Below the pieces are notes generated by a model. The model saw nothing but the letters and a program-made list of their open reading frames with translations, searched no databases and was not told the origin of the DNA. Source: RGIG5612 sp017511185 (GTDB taxonomy: Bacteria > Bacillota > Clostridia > Lachnospirales > Lachnospiraceae). From it: a DNA stretch of 7,478 nt. Of this stretch, positions 4,792 through 7,478 are shown in pieces. The number at the start of each line of letters is the position of its first letter. Within the stretch, counting starts at the first letter, position 1. Made by a program: the position numbers and the translations under genes. Where the stretch lies: contig JAFWLF010000083.1 of the NCBI GenBank assembly GCA_017511185.1, positions 1 to 7,478 of the forward strand. Reading direction: 5' to 3'.

Positions 4792-6459
4792 ATGTATAAA
4801 TGTCCACACTGCGGCGGGGAACTGGATTACCTGCCGGGTACCGAAATCATAAAATGTGAATACTGCGGCAGCGAGTTTTCCGCATCGGAACTGATCGAGG
4901 AAAAAGAGGTCACCGCTGCCGAATATCAGGAGAAGCAAGCTGACGAGCAGAAGAATGAACGAGGTGAAAAGACGATCGAGGCGACCATCTTCACCTGTCC
5001 GCAATGCGGCGGCGAGATCTACAGTTTAGACCAAAGCGCGGTGACATTCTGCTCTTACTGCGGCTCGCAGGTTACGCTGCAAAGCCGCCTGTCACGCATC
5101 CGAAAACCGGATGTAGTGATCCCGTTCAAGCTGACGGCGGAGCAGGGCATGCAGGAGTATTTCCGCAAGGTCAAACACTCCATGTTTGTGCCATCGGAAA
5201 TGAAAAAAGACTCGGAAGTGGAGAAGCTGCGCGGCATCTACATGCCTTACTGGGTCTACAATGTGAAGGCGCCTGAGAAAATAAAGGTATCTTCCTCTGT
5301 GGAGCACCGCACCGTCAATTACATCGTGAAGGATCATTATGCTACGACCATTACGGCGGAAGGAACTATTGACGGCATTGCTTATGATGCAGCGTCTGCT
5401 TTCTCGGATGAACTTTCCGGAGGCATCGCCCCGTACGATTTCCGGGAAGCCAAAGACTTTGCACCAGGTTATTTCTCTTCGTTCTATGCAGACGAAGGAG
5501 ATGTGGAATCTTACTTATATAAGGATGAGGCATTCAACGTGGCTGCTGATGCCTATGCGGAGAATGTGTATCACCCGGATATGAAAAAGTACGGACTGGA
5601 TAAACAGAAGATTGCGAAGGAGTTTATCTCGGGCGGCGTGGAACGCAAGCTGGGTTATTATCCGGTCTGGTTTCTGGCAAATAAGAATAAAAAAGGAAAC
5701 CGCGTCAGCTACGCCACGATCAACGGCCAGACCGGAAAGGCGGCGGTGGATCTGCCGGTGGACTTTACCAAATATCTGATCGCATCGCTGATCATCGCGG
5801 TGCCGATCTTTGTGCTGCTGACATTGTTCCTGACGATGACGCCGCGGACCTTAGGCTTTGTGGTCATGGCGCTCTCCATTGTTGCCGTGATCTTTGCCAA
5901 CCTGAAACTGAACGAGGTCTATACGCGCAAAGGGATGTTTGATGATCTGGGATTATCATCCAAGAATCCGGCTGCGGAGAACAAGGTCATGGCGGAGATG
6001 GCGAAACGACGGAAGGAAAGCACCCGGGTCAAGGATGTTCCAAGCATGGGCTCTGTGATCGGTTCCACCTTTTTTATGGCTATCTTCATCCTGGGAGTGA
6101 TATTTTTGGTAACGGGATCAGCAGGCATTGCCATCTTGGGGTTCCTTGTGATCCTGCTCGCGCGGATCGTCTGGAATCTGATCCAGCGGCGAAAGCCTAG
6201 GCCGAACCGAAAGATTATAGTGGCTGCACCGATGAAGGAAAAGATCGGAACGCTCTGGAAGTGTCTGGCCGCTTTTGTGATAGTCGGTGTTGTGGCGATC
6301 ATCTTCCCGGTCAATGACATCTACTTCTACATTGCCGATATCATCGCCATCCTGTTGACCGGCTGGACGGTGCTGGATATCGTTCGCAACCATAACCTTT
6401 TGACCATGCGGAAGCTTCCGCAGTTTGGAAAGAGGGGAGGTGACGAGCATGAGTATTAA
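4792..6459 (+). CDS. Double zinc-ribbon multi-pass membrane protein
   Basis: A 555-residue protein. Two zinc ribbons lie at the N-terminus: C4, C7, C22, C25 and C69, C72, C87, C90, joined by a charged Glu/Lys linker. Residues about 105-325 form a soluble region with conserved-looking pieces VVIPFKL (108-114), GIYMPYWVYNV (148-158), YYPVWFLANK (289-298) and ATINGQTGKAAVDLPVD (308-324). About six hydrophobic segments follow (327-349, 353-370, 422-441, 443-464, 488-505, 509-529), with a basic loop at 405-413. The layout is known in Firmicutes as an uncharacterised zinc-ribbon family, sometimes misnamed helicase or polymerase subunit; nothing catalytic is seen. It overlaps the TPM gene by 11 bases, so the two proteins are probably made together and may act as a membrane complex. 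The start was chosen by AAGGAG before the ATG; an upstream in-frame TTG lacks support. Confidence 0.85.
   Translation: MYKCPHCGGELDYLPGTEIIKCEYCGSEFSASELIEEKEVTAAEYQEKQADEQKNERGEKTIEATIFTCPQCGGEIYSLDQSAVTFCSYCGSQVTLQSRLSRIRKPDVVIPFKLTAEQGMQEYFRKVKHSMFVPSEMKKDSEVEKLRGIYMPYWVYNVKAPEKIKVSSSVEHRTVNYIVKDHYATTITAEGTIDGIAYDAASAFSDELSGGIAPYDFREAKDFAPGYFSSFYADEGDVESYLYKDEAFNVAADAYAENVYHPDMKKYGLDKQKIAKEFISGGVERKLGYYPVWFLANKNKKGNRVSYATINGQTGKAAVDLPVDFTKYLIASLIIAVPIFVLLTLFLTMTPRTLGFVVMALSIVAVIFANLKLNEVYTRKGMFDDLGLSSKNPAAENKVMAEMAKRRKESTRVKDVPSMGSVIGSTFFMAIFILGVIFLVTGSAGIAILGFLVILLARIVWNLIQRRKPRPNRKIIVAAPMKEKIGTLWKCLAAFVIVGVVAIIFPVNDIYFYIADIIAILLTGWTVLDIVRNHNLLTMRKLPQFGKRGGDEHEY
6436..6443 (+). promoter_or_regulatory. 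Strong ribosome binding site of the TPM gene, inside the upstream gene
   Basis: GGAGGTGA is a perfect 8-base match to the 16S rRNA 3' end and lies 5 bases before the ATG at 6449. It supports that start rather than the in-frame TTG at 6425, and sits within the last codons of the zinc-ribbon gene. Confidence 0.85.
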
Positions 6460-7315
6460 AATGCACGGACGCAAACGCCTTAAGGTTGTCATTGGGCTTT
6501 TTGCCGTTGTTTTCGCAATGCTTCTTTCCCTTTTGTTTGCTGGGAAGGCGATGGCTTATGACTATACGGATCCTAATACGGGCAACCGCATTATTATTGA
6601 CGATGGAGCCGGCGTATTGACGGATGCGGAGATCCGGATGCTGGCAGAGGACATGAAGCCGGCGCTGGAGTTTGGAAATATCATGTTTGTCACCGCAGAT
6701 GAGGCACATTCCTCTGGCATCAATTATTATGCGGGGAGCATTTATCATTCATATTTTGGCAATGGCGTGAGCGGCACCATGGTCATCATCGATTTCTATG
6801 ACCGGGATTTCTATATTTTCTCGGACGGGAAAAACTATGATGTGCTGACCACAGCAAAGGCCAATGTCATCACGGATAACAACTATAAGAGCTTATCCAA
6901 TGCGGATTATTACGAAGGCGCACGGAACACGTTTGCACAGATCATTGCGGTTCTGGGCGGCGGGCGGATCGCTGAGCCGATGAAGCATATTAGCAACGCT
7001 ATCCTGGCGATCCTTCTGGGCATGCTGATCTGCGCGATCATTATCGGTGCAACGATGGGCGTGAAGAAGGCACCTCCGATCGATCTGGTCAAGATGGCAG
7101 CGGTGAATCTGTTCAATGTGAAAGCCGTTACGAAAAAGACAACGACGACTAAAACGCGTGTTTCTTCCAGCAGCGGAGGAGGCGGAGGGTTCTTCTCCGG
7201 AGGCGGCGGAGGCGGCAGCAGCAGTGGCGGCGGCTTCTCCGGTGGCGGAGGAGGCGGTTTCTCTGGAGGCGGAGGAGGCGGCTTCTCCGGAGGCGGCGGT
7301 GGCCATAAGTTTTAA
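6449..7315 (+). CDS. TPM-domain membrane protein with Gly-rich tail
   Basis: A 288-residue protein. A signal peptide is clear: basic start (HGRKRLK), hydrophobic core at about 13-31, and AMA-Y as a likely cleavage site at 36/37. Residues about 50-175 form a TPM domain, with DDGAGVLTDAEIRMLAEDM at its start and the strand MVIIDFYDRDFYIFSDGKN. TPM domains occur outside the cytoplasmic membrane in YgcG-like proteins and in thylakoid photosystem repair proteins; some have phosphatase activity. A membrane segment at 181-204 is followed by a Lys/Thr stretch (224-237) and a tail of Gly with Ser and Phe (243-285) ending HKF. The TPM domain should face outward and the tail the cytoplasm. It overlaps the zinc-ribbon gene by 11 bases. 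Activity here is unproven. An insertion sequence begins about 28 bases after the stop. Confidence 0.88.
   Translation: MSIKMHGRKRLKVVIGLFAVVFAMLLSLLFAGKAMAYDYTDPNTGNRIIIDDGAGVLTDAEIRMLAEDMKPALEFGNIMFVTADEAHSSGINYYAGSIYHSYFGNGVSGTMVIIDFYDRDFYIFSDGKNYDVLTTAKANVITDNNYKSLSNADYYEGARNTFAQIIAVLGGGRIAEPMKHISNAILAILLGMLICAIIIGATMGVKKAPPIDLVKMAAVNLFNVKAVTKKTTTTKTRVSSSSGGGGGFFSGGGGGGSSSGGGFSGGGGGGFSGGGGGGFSGGGGGHKF
7235..7306 (+). repeat. 24-base in-frame repeats coding FSGGGGGG
   Basis: Three successive units start at 7235, 7259 and 7283, each beginning with TTC or TTT and coding Phe-Ser followed by six Gly; the last is cut short to FSGGGGGHKF. A related but longer unit with Ser inserts starts at 7193. 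Units differ at silent positions (GGA/GGC/GGT, TCC/TCT), so they are not fresh exact copies. Such a tract can gain or lose units by slippage. Confidence 0.75.
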
Positions 7316-7321
7316 TAAAAG

Positions 7322-7334
7322 AAAAAGCCGGGCG
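7322..7334 (+). other. Orphan left arm of a split terminator
   Basis: AAAAAGCCGGGCG, 7 bases after the TPM stop, looks like the ascending arm of an intrinsic terminator, but no GCCCGGC partner follows before the insertion sequence end or anywhere to the window edge. It may be the native terminator of the zinc-ribbon/TPM operon, interrupted by the insertion. Inference. Confidence 0.4.
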
Positions 7335-7377
7335 ATGATGATATGTACCCAGAATCCTGGACATATTGATTGGACCT

Positions 7378-7478
7378 TTAGGTGAAACACATGGATGCTT
7401 CCCTGTACTTTACAGGGGGCATCCATTTTGTTTTAGCTTGGATCCGCTCATTGTTGTAATATTCTATATATTCGCGGA
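7378..7478 (-). CDS. IS3-family transposase OrfB, C-terminal 33 codons
   Basis: The minus strand, entering from the right edge, encodes EYIEYYNNERIQAK and then KWMPPVKYREASMCFT before a TAA stop. This matches the hallmark C-terminus of IS3-family OrfB integrase-type transposases (YIxYYNxxRxxxKxxxMxPxxYR), which lies after the last catalytic Glu of the DDE triad. The catalytic residues themselves are outside the window, so whether the element is active cannot be judged. The reading frame is intact over the visible part. The segment is too short to place in an IS3 subgroup with confidence. Confidence 0.82.
   Translation of the reverse strand, partial: REYIEYYNNERIQAKTKWMPPVKYREASMCFT
7391..7435 (+). 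terminator. Terminator-like hairpin within the insertion sequence
   Basis: ATGGATGC (7391-7398) pairs with GCATCCAT (7419-7426), and CCCTGTA with TACAGGG, around a CTT loop with one bulged T and one T-G wobble; TTTGTTTTAG follows. On the plus strand it would stop transcripts entering the element from the TPM gene. It overlaps the end of the transposase coding region on the opposite strand. On the minus strand it has no T-run. Confidence 0.65.

Larger units (their letters stand above)
7344..7478 (-). mobile_element. IS3-family insertion sequence, transposase 3' end side (partial)
   Basis: The terminal codons of an IS3-type transposase lie on the minus strand, stopping at 7378. About 34 bases beyond the stop, the plus strand reads TGTACCCAGAATCCTGGACA from 7344, which looks like an IS3-family terminal inverted repeat (begins TG, TGTAC/GGACA style). 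The boundary at 7344 is a by-eye estimate; the other end, its matching repeat and the target duplication lie outside the window. Confidence 0.7.

Noticed and set aside
6425..6448. Start of the TPM gene at the TTG at 6425
   Set aside because: GGAGGTGA at 6436-6443 points to the ATG at 6449, which also gives a normal signal peptide start.
7193..7306. CRISPR array or microsatellite of other function
   Set aside because: The repeats are short, have no spacers, lie in frame and encode the Gly-rich end of the TPM protein.
6893..7426. Ala/Ser/Arg-rich open frames opposite the Gly-rich tail of the TPM gene
   Set aside because: The low-complexity composition follows directly from reading GGC/GGA repeats in other frames.

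Overview
The window reads as chromosomal DNA of an anaerobic Firmicute, most likely a clostridium of the Lachnospiraceae type. This is inferred from strong AGGAGG-type ribosome binding sites, AT-rich gaps between genes of moderate GC, a rubredoxin/ferredoxin pair, an ACT + UPF0210 (DUF711) gene pair, and the style of the zinc-ribbon and TPM-domain proteins. The genus cannot be fixed from the sequence alone.

Layout, left to right. (1) Positions 1-1277, minus strand: a redox operon. A 308-residue protein with a rubredoxin-type site at each end is followed, through an ATGA stop/start overlap, by a ferredoxin-like two-cluster protein that runs off the left edge. (2) Positions 1278-1474: a divergent control region with back-to-back promoters that share a -35 area, and a perfect 15-bp palindrome over the minus-strand -10. 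(3) Positions 1475-3751, plus strand: a three-gene operon of a small ACT-domain protein, a UPF0210/DUF711 protein of unknown function and an HD-domain hydrolase, closed by a clear intrinsic terminator. (4) Positions 3911-4687, plus strand: a single gene for a protein resembling the 2,4-diacetylphloroglucinol/phloretin hydrolase family, with its own likely promoter and a hairpin after it. (5) Positions 4792-7315, plus strand: a two-gene unit of a double zinc-ribbon membrane protein overlapping by 11 bases a secreted/membrane TPM-domain protein with a Gly-rich tail. (6) Positions about 7344-7478: one end of an IS3-family insertion sequence, with the last 33 codons of its transposase on the minus strand.

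How the genes may work together. The minus-strand pair looks like a small electron-transfer module. The ACT and UPF0210 genes are a known conserved pair whose reaction is unknown, and the HD gene extends the operon. The PhlG/Phy-like gene is the most metabolically suggestive, because its family cleaves C-C bonds of acylated phloroglucinols such as phloretin, a plant polyphenol. The zinc-ribbon/TPM pair is probably a cell-envelope module. The insertion sequence lies about 28 bases after the TPM stop and seems to have split that operon's own terminator. No CRISPR array, tRNA, rRNA or recognised defence system is visible.
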